From Filomicrobium insigne (GTDB lineage: Bacteria > Pseudomonadota > Alphaproteobacteria > Rhizobiales > Hyphomicrobiaceae), in the NCBI RefSeq assembly GCF_900104305.1, contig NZ_FNJC01000001.1:920543-984542 (forward strand): DNA of 64,000 bases. Reading direction: 5' to 3'. Both the position numbers and the translations under genes were made by a program. The notes below the pieces were generated by a model that saw only the letters and a list, made by a program, of their open reading frames with translations, had not been told where the DNA came from and ran no database searches. Positions 8,811 through 17,913 of this stretch are shown here, one piece after another (positions within the stretch are counted from its first letter, which is position 1; the number at the start of each line of letters is the position of its first letter).

Positions 8811-9599
8811 ATGCGATCTTATCTAACTACTGCCGGCGCGTTCATCCTTGCAGCAATGACGCTGCCAAGCATCGCGCAGGCGGCGACAGACCCATCCGGT
8901 GTCTGGCTCGACGACAAGGGCCGCGGTGCGATTGAAATTAAACCGTGTGGCGACGACTACTGCGGCTACGTGGTTTGGGTCAAAGACACGAACGACACGC
9001 GCGGTTGCGGCAAGCAGATCATTGGCAATGTCAGCGCCACGGGTTCAGGCATTTGGGACAACGGCTGGATTTACAGTCCCGAGCGTAAAAAGAAATACAG
9101 CGTCGAACTGAAATTGCTCAGCGATAATCAGCTTCGCGTGAAAGGGTATGCGGGTACGAAGTTCTTTTCCAAGACCATGGTTTGGACGAAGGCTCCGGAC
9201 ACTCTCACTCGTTGCGACGATGCCGTGTATGCCAAAAAGACGGAGCCTGCCGCTGAATCGGCTCCGGCGCTGCAACCTGCGACACCGCCCGACGTAACAT
9301 CAGACGCTCCGCCTGCGACGACAGCAGCCAAACCTGACGCTGCCTCGCCGTCCGCTGCGGACACTGCAGAAGCACCAATGACTGAGCCGCAAAAGGATAC
9401 CGGAGACGCGGCCTCCCCCCCGGCACAGAAACCTGCTGCTCCCCAGAAAAAAGAAATGGCGAACGCAGCCCCACCTCCCGATGTGGAAGACGGCCCGAGT
9501 TTGGGTGACCTGCCGATCGACAAATATTTCAACAAGACCGCGGACGGACGCTGCAAACTCGATCTGCCGTGGGTCAAGCTCGACTTTGCGTGCGATTGA
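8811..9599 (+). CDS. DUF2147-domain exported protein with low-complexity tail
   Basis: 262 residues. Seen: a signal peptide (cleavage likely after AQA, about residue 24); a DUF2147 domain (about residues 25-135) with its GVWLDDKGRGAIEI start, CGDDYCGYVVWVK segment and WDNGWIYSPE core; then about 90 residues rich in Ala, Pro, Ser and Thr; and a short C-terminal motif with two Cys (GRCKLDLPWVKLDFACD). Known: DUF2147 is a lipocalin-like beta domain of unknown role found in many proteobacterial envelopes. The Pro/Ala linker may span peptidoglycan or be disordered. The gene is single, with a terminator 27 nt downstream. Confidence 0.85.
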   Translation: MRSYLTTAGAFILAAMTLPSIAQAATDPSGVWLDDKGRGAIEIKPCGDDYCGYVVWVKDTNDTRGCGKQIIGNVSATGSGIWDNGWIYSPERKKKYSVELKLLSDNQLRVKGYAGTKFFSKTMVWTKAPDTLTRCDDAVYAKKTEPAAESAPALQPATPPDVTSDAPPATTAAKPDAASPSAADTAEAPMTEPQKDTGDAASPPAQKPAAPQKKEMANAAPPPDVEDGPSLGDLPIDKYFNKTADGRCKLDLPWVKLDFACD

Positions 9600-9626
9600 T
9601 CAGGCTTTGAGTGTCGAAAGTTTTGG

Positions 9627-9655
9627 CGGCTGGTCCTCTGGGGCCAGCCGTTTTC
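9627..9655 (+). terminator. Rho-independent terminator after the DUF2147 gene
   Basis: A 10-bp stem (9627-9636 with 9641-9650, one G-T pair) with a TCTG loop is followed by TTTTC. It separates this gene from the convergent dcd-type gene that ends at 9665. Confidence 0.85.
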
Positions 9656-9664
9656 TTTGTCTGT

Positions 9665-10798
9665 TCAGCGAAAGTGCTTGGAAAGCTTCAAGCCTTGGGC
9701 CTGATAGTTCGATCCCAAATCGCGACCATAGAGTAGGCGGGGAATCTCTGTCAGGCGTTCGTATATAAGGCGCCCGACGATCTGACCGTCTTCGAGGATG
9801 AAGGGGACCTTGTGGCTTCTGACTTCGAGCACAACCCGCGAGCCCTCACCGCCAGCTGGCGCATGACCGAAGCCAGGGTCCATGAAGCCTGCATAGTGCA
9901 CGCGAAATTCGCCGACGAGCGGGTTGAAGGGCATCATTTCGGCCGCGTGTGTCGGGGGGACATGAACTGCTTCTTTCGAGGCCAATATGTAGAATTGATC
10001 GGGATCGAGTATGAGCCGTCGTTGCTTGCCGACGTTGATCGGCTCCCAATACTCCGCAATGGCGCAGGAGCCCGGCGCATCCACGTCAACCAGACCGGAA
10101 TGGCGCTTCGCGCGATAGCCGATAAGGCCCGTTTCAGATCCGGTCAGATCAACGGAAAGCGCAATACCGCCGGAGATATCGGGATTCGCCGTGTTGACGA
10201 GTCGTTCGCGTTCATGGAGGGCGGCCAACTCGGCATCGGTATCCTGCGGCCTGCCGCGACGGAACCGAATCTGAGTCAAGCGGCTGCCCGTGCGCGCGAG
10301 GATCGGGAACGTCTGAGGGCAGATTTCCGCATAGAGCGGGCCTTGGTATCCAGCAGGGATCTGATCGAAGGCCGTCACACGATCGGCAATTACGCGTGTG
10401 AAGACATCAAGACGTCCGGTCGAACTTTTTGGATTGGCCGATGCCGACAAAGTCTCAGGTAGGTTTAAACTTTCCAGCAGCGGGACGACGTAGACGCATC
10501 CGGTTTCCAACACGGCGCCTTGGCTGAGGTCTACTTCGTGAAGTTTGAGGTCCGCAAGACGCGCTTCTACGGATACTGCTCGCCCCGGCAGGAAGCTTGC
10601 ACGGACGCGATAGGCCTTCGGGCCCAAACGCAGATCAAGGCTCGCCGGCTGGATTTGGCCATCAATCAGCGGCTCAGCCACAGAGATAGCGCCTTCCGCC
10701 AGCAGTTTTTCTATTGCCTGCACGGGCAGTACGCCCGCAGGCTCTATGCCGCTCTGCGCGTTCACGTCTTTATCCTCGATCCGGGCTGGATTGCTCAC
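9665..10798 (-). CDS. dcd: Two-domain Dcd-type 2'-deoxycytidine 5'-triphosphate deaminase
   Basis: 377 residues from a GTG at 10798 that has GGAGGG 7 nt upstream; the frame is open 20 codons further up but without a ribosome site. Seen: two dUTPase/Dcd-like halves. The first carries DGQIQPASLDLRLG and the ANPKSSTGRLDVFTR segment, the second carries MDPGFGH and LEVRSHKVPFILEDGQIVG. Known: Dcd converts dCTP to dUTP for thymidylate synthesis; the double-length form is common in alphaproteobacteria. E. coli Dcd is only about half this size, so this is a duplicated or fused form. It is divergent from metZ. Confidence 0.88.
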   Translation of the reverse strand: MSNPARIEDKDVNAQSGIEPAGVLPVQAIEKLLAEGAISVAEPLIDGQIQPASLDLRLGPKAYRVRASFLPGRAVSVEARLADLKLHEVDLSQGAVLETGCVYVVPLLESLNLPETLSASANPKSSTGRLDVFTRVIADRVTAFDQIPAGYQGPLYAEICPQTFPILARTGSRLTQIRFRRGRPQDTDAELAALHERERLVNTANPDISGGIALSVDLTGSETGLIGYRAKRHSGLVDVDAPGSCAIAEYWEPINVGKQRRLILDPDQFYILASKEAVHVPPTHAAEMMPFNPLVGEFRVHYAGFMDPGFGHAPAGGEGSRVVLEVRSHKVPFILEDGQIVGRLIYERLTEIPRLLYGRDLGSNYQAQGLKLSKHFR

Positions 10799-10841
10799 GT
10801 CGCGCCCTCCTTCGATCTCAGTGCCATAGAACACGTGATGC

Positions 10842-10869
10842 TTGACGCCAAGCGGCAATCGGCGCTAAT
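10842..10869 (+). promoter_or_regulatory. Sigma70-type promoter for the metZ riboswitch transcript
   Basis: TTGACG (10842-10847), a 16-bp spacer and GCTAAT (10864-10869). A start about 7 nt further (near 10876) would begin the RNA just before the SAM-II element, which supports both calls. Confidence 0.6.
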
Positions 10870-10882
10870 CCCCGTTCCTACT

Positions 10883-10942
10883 ACCGTGGTGATTTGGCCG
10901 GCCGGCTTGCAGCCACGTAAAAACAACTTGCTAAAAGGCCGC
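10883..10942 (+). ncRNA. SAM-II riboswitch upstream of metZ
   Basis: Seen: P1 arms CGTGG (10885-10889) and CCACG (10913-10917) enclose TGATTT and CTTGCAG; the 3' tail carries GTAAAA and then GCTAAAAGG (10930-10938). These are the conserved blocks, in the right order and spacing, of the SAM-II (metA-type) element. GGCC in the loop can pair with GGCC in the tail to form the pseudoknot. Known: SAM-II binds S-adenosylmethionine and lowers expression of metA, metX or metZ in alphaproteobacteria. The metZ start lies about 150 nt further, longer than usual for this class, where the tail commonly covers the ribosome site. Confidence 0.85.
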
Positions 10943-11094
10943 GCGCATTTCTGGTGCAGTCCCCCGTTATCAAGCGCCCGGCCCACTTAGTTGCGACGCT
11001 CAGCGGGCCCGTTACGTCCGCTCGTTGGGCGGTCCATGGCGATTTCTGCGCGCGATTGCGGTGCAGAGCTTGACTGATGCGAAGGGAGAAGCGC

Positions 11095-12312
11095 GTGACC
11101 AATCCGAAATCGATCGATCCAGAAGCTGATTGCGAAGACTTTGCCATGGCGACGCGGCTGGTGCATGGCGGAACGCTCCGTTCTCAATTCAACGAGACAT
11201 CGGAAGCCCTGTTTTTAACGCAGGGGTACGTTTACGACAGTGCCGAGCAGGCAGAGCGTCGCTTCAAGAACGAAGAACCGGGCTATCAGTACAGCCGCTT
11301 TTCTAATCCGACCGTGACGATGTTTGAAGAGCGGATGCGGCTTCTGGAAGGCGCTGAAGAATCCCGGGCTACGGCCACGGGTATGGCCGCGGTTACGTCC
11401 GCGCTTCTTTGCTACCTTAAGGCCGGGGATCACGTGGTGGCGTCGGCAGCAATGTTCGGCTCCTGCCGCTACGTCGTGGAGGATCTTTGTCCACGCTTCG
11501 GGATCTCAGCCACTCTGGTCGACGGATCGAACGTTGATGCCTGGGAAGAAGCCGTTCGGCCGAATACCAAGCTGTTCTTCTTTGAAACGCCGGCAAACCC
11601 AACTCTTGCCCTAGTCGATATCGCTGCGGTTTCGGCCATCGCGAAGCGGATTGGCGCCGTCACGGTCGTCGACAACGTTTTCGCAACTCCAATGCTGCAG
11701 CGGCCGATTGAACATGGCGCCGACGTTGTCGTCTATTCGGCGACAAAGCACATCGACGGTCAGGGCCGCTGCCTCGGCGGTGTCGTTCTCGGCTCAAAGG
11801 AGTATATCAACGACCATCTGCACACCTTCATCCGCCAGACGGGCCCATCGATCAGCCCGTTCAACGCCTGGGTTATGCTGAAAAGCCTCGAAACGCTCGC
11901 GCTTCGCGTTCGGGCGCAGTGCGACACCGCGGCGCGGCTCGCAGATCATCTGGTCGGACTCTCCGGCGTTCAGCGGGTGCTCTACCCGACGCGGGCCGAC
12001 TTCCCGCAGGCCGAGGTTGCTAAAAAGCAAATGAAGGGCGGCGGGCAGGTCGTTCCGGTCTATCTGGATGGCGGCAAGGAGGCTGCCTTCAAATTCCTCA
12101 ACGGCCTGAAAATCATAAAGATCTCCAATAATCTTGGGGATGCCAAGAGCCTCGTTACGCACCCCGCGACCACAACCCACCAGCGGCTTACGCCTGACGC
12201 TCGGGCCGAGTTGGGGATCACAGATGGTATGGTGCGGCTCTCGATCGGGCTTGAAGATCCAGATGACTTGGCTGCTGACCTCGAACGGGCTGTGCGCGCG
12301 GCACGAAGCTAA
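11095..12312 (+). CDS. metZ: O-succinylhomoserine sulfhydrylase
   Basis: 405 residues from GTG at 11095, which has GGGAG about 7 nt upstream; an ATG six codons earlier lacks one. Seen: Cys/Met metabolism PLP-enzyme fold with ATRLVHGGTLRS at the start, YSRFSNPT, and the PLP lysine in YSATKHIDGQG (Lys218), then SIGLEDPDDLAADL at the end. Known: MetZ makes homocysteine directly from O-succinylhomoserine and sulfide. Regulation: preceded by a promoter and a SAM-II riboswitch. apaG and argE follow on the same strand. Cystathionine gamma-synthase is the nearest alternative; length, TRLVHGG start and SAM-II favour MetZ. Confidence 0.93.
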   Translation: MTNPKSIDPEADCEDFAMATRLVHGGTLRSQFNETSEALFLTQGYVYDSAEQAERRFKNEEPGYQYSRFSNPTVTMFEERMRLLEGAEESRATATGMAAVTSALLCYLKAGDHVVASAAMFGSCRYVVEDLCPRFGISATLVDGSNVDAWEEAVRPNTKLFFFETPANPTLALVDIAAVSAIAKRIGAVTVVDNVFATPMLQRPIEHGADVVVYSATKHIDGQGRCLGGVVLGSKEYINDHLHTFIRQTGPSISPFNAWVMLKSLETLALRVRAQCDTAARLADHLVGLSGVQRVLYPTRADFPQAEVAKKQMKGGGQVVPVYLDGGKEAAFKFLNGLKIIKISNNLGDAKSLVTHPATTTHQRLTPDARAELGITDGMVRLSIGLEDPDDLAADLERAVRAARS

Positions 12313-12434
12313 AACGCGCATCGGGTTTCCGATGCCGGTGTTGACCGGAAGGCAAGGGTGGCGGACAATCCCCTCTCGGGCAAGCGGGGCGCCGTCCGGT
12401 CACACGATCGCGTCACATGGAAAACAGCACTAAC

Positions 12435-12827
12435 ATGTATGAGAAAGTCACTCGCGGCATTCGGATTCGCGTCGAGCCAGCGTTCGTCCAAGACCAGTCT
12501 TCGCCTGATGAGGGTTATTTCTTCTGGGCCTATACCGTTGAAATAACCAACGAGAGTGAACACCGCGTGCAGCTTCGTTCGCGGTTCTGGCAAATTACGG
12601 ACGCGCGCGGCGTCACCGAAGAGGTGCGCGGGCCGGGCGTTGTCGGCCAAACGCCCGTTATCGGGCCCGGCGAAACCTTCACCTACACATCTGGATGTCC
12701 GCTCGGAACGCCTTCGGGCATCATGGTGGGCAGCTATCAAATGGCCGATCAGGATGGCATCTTGTTCGACGTTGCTATCCCAGCCTTTTCGCTCGACTGC
12801 CCCTACGAGACTCACTCGGTGAACTGA
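12435..12827 (+). CDS. apaG: ApaG protein
   Basis: 130 residues from ATG at 12435 (MYEKVTRGI, the family's usual beginning); an ATG six codons upstream is possible. Seen: FN3-like beta fold with the conserved blocks YFFWAYTVEITNES, LRSRFWQITDARG, VRGPGVVGQTPVIGPGE and GCPLGTPSGIMVGSYQM. Known: ApaG (CorD) influences magnesium/cobalt efflux and Ap4A metabolism in enterobacteria; the exact biochemical role is unsettled. It lies 122 nt after metZ and before argE in the same direction. A small hairpin near 12317-12334 separates it from metZ without a T tract. Confidence 0.93.
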   Translation: MYEKVTRGIRIRVEPAFVQDQSSPDEGYFFWAYTVEITNESEHRVQLRSRFWQITDARGVTEEVRGPGVVGQTPVIGPGETFTYTSGCPLGTPSGIMVGSYQMADQDGILFDVAIPAFSLDCPYETHSVN

Positions 12828-12913
12828 GCGCGCCCGGGGTTTGCTGAACTGCGCAATGCCCCTGCCGACGCTCGTCCTTACTTGATCAACTATACGCGAG
12901 AAACAACGCGCTC

Positions 12914-14071
12914 ATGCCCGGCCCAACATATTCGGCAAAGGAGCTGCTTGACCGGCTCATCAGCTTCGACACCACCAGCCATAAGACGAACCTGCCCCTG
13001 ATACGCTTTGTCGAAGATTATCTGGCTCAGCATGGGCTGGCGAGCTCGCTCACCTTTAATGAGGAGCGCGACAAGGCAAACCTCTACGCGACGATTGGGC
13101 CGCAGGACATTGGCGGGATTGGTCTTTCGGGGCACACCGACGTCGTTCCGGTAGCCGGCCAGAATTGGGACACCGATCCGTTCCGGATGACAGAGCGTGA
13201 CGGCCGCATCTATGGACGCGGCACGACGGACATGAAGGGGTTTCTTGCGTGTGTGCTGGCGGCTGTTCCGATGCTGCAAAGCCGGCGCCTCAGCAAACCG
13301 GTCCATATCCTGTTTTCCTACGATGAGGAAATCGGGTGCACAGGCGTCCGTCCAATGATTGCTCGTTTGGGCAATGATCTCATCAAACCTGAAATGGTCA
13401 TCGTCGGCGAACCAACGGGAATGCGTGTTGTAACCGCGCACAAAGGTCCGGTGAGATGGGACGTGGACGTGCACGGCCGGGCTGTCCATTCCAGCATGGC
13501 CCCATTGGGCGTCAACGCGATTTCCTATGCCGGCCGACTTTTGGGAGAACTCGCGGCGATTGAAGAGCATCTCGCAAACACCAGTCGGGACACGCGTTTC
13601 GATCCTCCTTATTCCACATTGCAGGTTACGCTGATCAAGGGCGGTACTGCTACGAACATCGTGCCCGTCTCATGCAATTTTGGGTTCGAAGTGCGCGCGC
13701 TTCCCGGATTGCACACGAATGCCATCGAACAACGCGTCAAGGACTACGCCAGCCGCCTGCTTGCGCCAATGCACGCTGTTGCCAAAGAAGCCGGAATCAG
13801 TATCCAGCAAACCAACTGTGTTCCGCCGTTTGCAGTCGATGCCGATTCACCGGTGGTGTCATTGGCGCTGGAATTAGCCGAGAGCAACCATACCCACGCG
13901 GTTTCCTATGCGACGGAAGCCGGTCTGTTCCAAGATGCAGGCACGCCATCCGTTGTTTGCGGTCCCGGCGATATCGCGCAGGCGCACACTGCGAACGAAT
14001 GGATCGAAGCCAGCGAGCTTGACCGGTGTATGGAATTTTTGGGGCGGCTCGCTGATCGGCTATCGGCCTAA
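12914..14071 (+). CDS. argE: Acetylornithine deacetylase
   Basis: 385-residue M20 metallopeptidase. Seen: SGHTDVVPVAGQ (about residue 77), GRGTTDMKGFLA (about 104), SYDEEIGCTGVRP (about 136), GEPTGMRVVTAHKG (about 170), and the C-terminal ATEAGLFQDAGTPSVVCGPG with the last metal ligand. Known: removes acetate from N-acetylornithine in arginine synthesis; cytoplasmic. The GCTGVRP phrase after the DEE motif is typical of ArgE rather than DapE, so the two M20 genes of this window are different enzymes. It converges with hslO. Confidence 0.93.
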   Translation: MPGPTYSAKELLDRLISFDTTSHKTNLPLIRFVEDYLAQHGLASSLTFNEERDKANLYATIGPQDIGGIGLSGHTDVVPVAGQNWDTDPFRMTERDGRIYGRGTTDMKGFLACVLAAVPMLQSRRLSKPVHILFSYDEEIGCTGVRPMIARLGNDLIKPEMVIVGEPTGMRVVTAHKGPVRWDVDVHGRAVHSSMAPLGVNAISYAGRLLGELAAIEEHLANTSRDTRFDPPYSTLQVTLIKGGTATNIVPVSCNFGFEVRALPGLHTNAIEQRVKDYASRLLAPMHAVAKEAGISIQQTNCVPPFAVDADSPVVSLALELAESNHTHAVSYATEAGLFQDAGTPSVVCGPGDIAQAHTANEWIEASELDRCMEFLGRLADRLSA

Positions 14072-14150
14072 GATTCCCGCCTGCCGCACAATAGTGCAGA
14101 CGCACAGCCGGGTCCCTTAATCGCGAAGGTCAACTGAGGACGAACCCGCT

Positions 14151-15188
14151 TTAGCCGATTTCACCCGGCTCGAAGCGATAGGTTGTGCTGCAGAATTCGC
14201 AGGTTACAGAAATTGCTCCGTCAGGCTCGCGCATCTCATCAAGTTGAGCGCCCTCAAACCTACGCAGGAAGGACTCGACGCGTTCGCGCGAGCAGCGGCA
14301 CCGTTCCTCGATCGCGTGGGCGTCGTGAACCCGCACACCCTCCTCGTGGAAGAGCCGGTACAATAACCGGTCGGGCGCCAACATCGGGTCGATCAACTCA
14401 TGATCCTCGACGGTGGCTGCCAAAATGCGCGTGCGCTGCCAGCCGTCATCATCGTCATCTTCGAGCGGTAGTGCCTCTCCATAGGGCTCGGCTTCGCTCT
14501 CGCTGAAGTTCTGATCCAGGCCCTGGCCGCCCTCTCGCGCGAGATTTTGCAGAAGTAGGCCGCCCGCCCGCCAATGCCAATCATCGGCACCTTCGTTCTC
14601 GCCCGGGACATAAACACGAGCAACGGCCAGCCGCAGGAACGTCGGCAGCTGTTCAGACTGACGGAAGTAGGTGAGCGCGGCATCGGTCAGCGGCTGGCCC
14701 TCCAGCGCAACGATCCCCTGGTATCTATCCATGTCACCGCCAGGGTCAATCGTCATAGCGAGATGGCCCGTGCCATAGAGGGCCTCTGGATCAACGACAC
14801 CATTGCCGTTTGAAATCTCCGCACTGCGCTCTGCATCGAAACTGGCGTAACCGCGTAAATGTCCGGGCGTATCGTAGTTCACGACGAGCAATCCGAGAGC
14901 TCCATCGCTCTTCGTTTGCAGGATCAGTCGTCCTTCGATCTTCAATCCCGTTCCCAAAAGCGCCGTCAGCGCCAAAGCCTCACCAAGCGCCTGTCCGACA
15001 GCCGCGGGATAGCTGTGACGTTGCAGAATACGGTCTACGCTCTTGCCCAGGCGCACAAGCCGCCCGGCTACGCCGGAACGGACGGTCCGAAACGGGATGA
15101 CCAGATCATCTGGGATTGCCGATCCGTTAATCCCGGCGATGCGCTCTGCATCCTGCCCAGCAGCCAATCCCTCTATCCTCCAAGACAC
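14151..15188 (-). CDS. hslO: Redox-regulated chaperone Hsp33
   Basis: 345 residues, GTG start at 15188. Seen: Hsp33 N-terminal domain with [17 protein letters not shown], and the C-terminal zinc/redox switch CRCS (about residue 290) and CEFC (about residue 330). A Glu/Asp-rich insert (EDDDDDGW, about residue 240) lies between the domains. Known: Hsp33 holds unfolding proteins during oxidative stress when its four cysteines are oxidised and zinc is released. It overlaps the end of argF by 16 nt in a different frame, so translation is probably coupled. Total length is longer than the roughly 290 residues of E. coli Hsp33. Confidence 0.95.
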   Translation of the reverse strand: MSWRIEGLAAGQDAERIAGINGSAIPDDLVIPFRTVRSGVAGRLVRLGKSVDRILQRHSYPAAVGQALGEALALTALLGTGLKIEGRLILQTKSDGALGLLVVNYDTPGHLRGYASFDAERSAEISNGNGVVDPEALYGTGHLAMTIDPGGDMDRYQGIVALEGQPLTDAALTYFRQSEQLPTFLRLAVARVYVPGENEGADDWHWRAGGLLLQNLAREGGQGLDQNFSESEAEPYGEALPLEDDDDDGWQRTRILAATVEDHELIDPMLAPDRLLYRLFHEEGVRVHDAHAIEERCRCSRERVESFLRRFEGAQLDEMREPDGAISVTCEFCSTTYRFEPGEIG

Positions 15189-16093
15189 CAGGCCAGAATG
15201 GCCTTTTGCGCGTGCAATCGATTTTCGGCCTCGTCAAAGACCACTGAACGAGGTCCTTCGAGGACCTCTTCAGTGACTTCATGCCCGCGATACGCCGGCA
15301 AGCAGTGCATGAATATCGCGTCGCTTGCTGATTTGCTCATCAATGCGTCGTCCACCACGTATGGCGCCAACAGCGTTTTGCGACGCGGCGCATCGCTCTG
15401 GCCCATTGAAACCCAGGTATCCGTCACGACGCAATCGACGCCGTCGACAGCCTCCTCTGCGCTATCTGTGATCAGAACACGGCCCTTCTCGCGCTTGACC
15501 CAGGCGGTGACATCAGGATCGGGCCGCAGCTCTTCGGGACACGCAATGCGCAGCTCGAAATCGAACTTCACAGCTGCATGCATCCAGGAGGCCGCGACGT
15601 TGTTTCCGTCACCCACCCACGCTACAGACCGCCCCTTCAACGGGCCCTTGGCCTCTTCGAATGTCATCAGATCCGCCATGACCTGACAGGGATGGCTACG
15701 GTCGGTCAGACCATTGATCACGGGAACGGTTGCGTAACGCGTCAGCTCCATCACGGTGTCATGACTGTTCGCGCGGATCATGATGGCGTCGATGTATCGC
15801 GACAAAACACGCGCCGTATCCGCGATCGTTTCCCCGCGCCCCAACTGCAGGTCCGTGTGGTTGAGCGCGATTGTCTGCCCGCCGAGCTGACGCATGGCGA
15901 CATCGAATGAGACACGTGTGCGCGTCGAGGGCTTTTCGAAGATCATGACGAGCACGTCGTCTTCAATGCCGGCCGGACGCAATTTGTCTGGAACACGCTT
16001 ACCGGCGCGCTTCATAGCGTGGGCGGAATCGAGGATCGTGCGCAGAATAGCTGCGTCGATGTTATCTAGATCAATAAAATTGCGAACGGCCAT
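15173..16093 (-). CDS. argF: Ornithine carbamoyltransferase
   Basis: 306 residues. Seen: carbamoyl-phosphate motif STRTR (about residue 56), [12 protein letters not shown] (about residue 134), and the ornithine-binding HCLPA (about residue 265). Known: joins ornithine and carbamoyl phosphate into citrulline; cytoplasmic trimer. It is the second gene of argD-argF-hslO on the minus strand; argD ends 41 nt upstream and hslO overlaps its 3' end. This order is common in Hyphomicrobiales. Confidence 0.96.
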   Translation of the reverse strand: MAVRNFIDLDNIDAAILRTILDSAHAMKRAGKRVPDKLRPAGIEDDVLVMIFEKPSTRTRVSFDVAMRQLGGQTIALNHTDLQLGRGETIADTARVLSRYIDAIMIRANSHDTVMELTRYATVPVINGLTDRSHPCQVMADLMTFEEAKGPLKGRSVAWVGDGNNVAASWMHAAVKFDFELRIACPEELRPDPDVTAWVKREKGRVLITDSAEEAVDGVDCVVTDTWVSMGQSDAPRRKTLLAPYVVDDALMSKSASDAIFMHCLPAYRGHEVTEEVLEGPRSVVFDEAENRLHAQKAILAWCLGG

Positions 16094-16134
16094 GGCTCGG
16101 AGTCGATCTCCAAGTGCGGAAAAGATTAGGGTTG

Positions 16135-17370
16135 CTAGCGGGCAGGTACAGTAAGCTTCGAAAGGGCACGGGCTATGCGAGCTGTGCCTTCTACGATGTC
16201 GTCTTCGCTGATGTTCAACGGTGGGAGAATCCGAACGACGTTGTCGCTCGCGGTGATTAGAAGAAGGTGCTCAGCGAGCGCCGCCTTGACGCAATCGGCT
16301 ACGGGAACATCGGGATTGAGCTTCAGGCCCATCAACAAGCCTTCGCCCCGAACCTCTAGAACCAGGTCAGAAAAGCGGTCTTTGATTTCAGCGAGGGATT
16401 GACGCAAGCGCGCGGCCTTGCGGGACACCTCTTCCAAGAACCCAGGTTCCAAGACAACGTCCAAGACGGCGTTGCCGACAGCCATTGCCAGAGGATTGCC
16501 CCCGAATGTGGACCCATGGGATCCTGCGGTCATGCCTGATGCCGCCTTTTCGGTGGCCAGGATCGCGCCAAGCGGAAAGCCGCCGCCGATCCCTTTGGCT
16601 ATGGCCATAATATCGGGCTCTATGCCTGCGTGCTCGTGGGCAAACAGCCGCCCGGTACGCCCAACACCCGTTTGCACCTCATCAAAAATCAAAAGCAGAC
16701 CGTGCTCGTCACAGAGCGCCCGCATCAGCTGCAGGTCTTCTGCCGGGACCACTCTGACGCCGCCTTCTCCCATGACCGGCTCGACCATGATGGCGGCCGT
16801 CTCGGGACCGATAGCCGCTTGCAGCGCTTCGGGCTCCGATACGGGTATGTTGTCGAAGCCGTCTGCTGCGATGCCGCAACCTTCCAGATATTTCGGATTG
16901 GCTGCTGCGGCCAACGCCGTCAGCGTGCGGCCGTGGAAGGCGCCTTCAAAGGTAATGACCCGCCAGCGTTCCGGATGCCCATTAACATAGTGGTAGCGGC
17001 GGGCAGCCTTGATCGCGCCCTCGCACGCTTCAGTGCCGGAATTGCAGAAAAAGACCCTGTCGGCGAAGGTCGTCGCACACAAACGCTGCGCCAACCGTTC
17101 CTGACCGGGGCTCCGGTAGAGATTAGACGTGTGCCAGAGCTGCGTTGCCTGCTCGGTCAGGGCCTCGACAAGATGAGGGTGCGCATGCCCCAGCACGTTG
17201 ACAGCAACGCCGGAACCGAAGTCGAGATAGCGCTCGCCGTCAGCGGCAAACAGCCAAGCCCCTTCGCCGCGCACAAAGGCAACATCCTGGCGCGCATAGG
17301 TGGACATTAATACCGGGGAGTTTTGGCTATTCGCTCCTGCTGCCGGCGCAGCTGTCAGGGGCTCAGTCAT
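16135..17370 (-). CDS. argD: Acetylornithine/succinyldiaminopimelate aminotransferase
   Basis: 411 residues from ATG at 17370, chosen because GGAGGG lies about 10 nt before it; the frame is open 29 codons further upstream without such a site. Seen: class-III aminotransferase with [35 protein letters not shown] and the PLP lysine in [13 protein letters not shown] (Lys259). Known: transaminates N-acetylglutamate semialdehyde in arginine synthesis and usually also N-succinyl-2-amino-6-ketopimelate, which would connect dapD and dapE. First gene of the argD-argF-hslO unit, divergent from gcrA. Confidence 0.94.
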   Translation of the reverse strand: MTEPLTAAPAAGANSQNSPVLMSTYARQDVAFVRGEGAWLFAADGERYLDFGSGVAVNVLGHAHPHLVEALTEQATQLWHTSNLYRSPGQERLAQRLCATTFADRVFFCNSGTEACEGAIKAARRYHYVNGHPERWRVITFEGAFHGRTLTALAAAANPKYLEGCGIAADGFDNIPVSEPEALQAAIGPETAAIMVEPVMGEGGVRVVPAEDLQLMRALCDEHGLLLIFDEVQTGVGRTGRLFAHEHAGIEPDIMAIAKGIGGGFPLGAILATEKAASGMTAGSHGSTFGGNPLAMAVGNAVLDVVLEPGFLEEVSRKAARLRQSLAEIKDRFSDLVLEVRGEGLLMGLKLNPDVPVADCVKAALAEHLLLITASDNVVRILPPLNISEDDIVEGTARIARALSKLTVPAR

Positions 17371-17913
17371 GCGAACTGATCCCTCCTGTACCAAATAAAA
17401 ATGGCCGCCTTTGCCGGCGGCCCACGGAAGCCCATGAGATAAGCGGCATATTAGCACCTGTCAACGCAGACCGTTATGGCTCCGCGTACTTTCCGGGGTT
17501 AGCTCTATAGCAGTGTTCGGTGCTCGCCAAAACACTGCCGTACGAATCATTTGTGTTGCGAAGACGCCACGTGGCGTTGTCAACGGGTGTCTTACCCGAA
17601 CCTCAATGCTTGTAGCGCGAAATCTGGATGTTGTACTGTGAAGGGGTCCGGGCACGAGATGTCGCTGAGTTGGCGACGCCACAGAGTTTTCGTCCCGCAC
17701 GCGTTTGGTGGCTGAGTAGCGCCCCTTTTGTTTCGCGTGAGTTTGTCAAGCGTACTTCCAAGTAGCGTTCGTAATCCGATTGCGTCGGCATGAGTTCCGC
17801 TCATTGCGCGCCTTATAGCGCGTTTTCGAGCGCCATTTCGGCCGGTCGGTCTTTTTCCGCGCCCCCTTCGGGTGGAGCGCGATTGTGATGTGATTCTCAA
17901 GGGAGCGACAAGC
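17371..17913. other. 543-bp divergent intergenic region, argD/gcrA
   Basis: No convincing gene. The open frames here are short, lack ribosome sites and overlap both strands. It must carry the promoters of argD and gcrA. A GATTC (GANTC class) methylation-type site lies at 17892-17896, next to the gcrA ribosome site. I see no clear sigma70 hexamers or riboswitch. Confidence 0.6.

Noticed and set aside
9812-10462. 216-codon plus-strand frame opposite the dcd-type gene
   Set aside because: Antisense shadow; the dcd-type protein has the family motifs and a good GTG start.
17461-17871. Minus-strand frames (for example 17592-18155) in the argD/gcrA gap
   Set aside because: They overlap gcrA or its leader, are Arg-rich shadows of GC-rich DNA, and lack ribosome sites.
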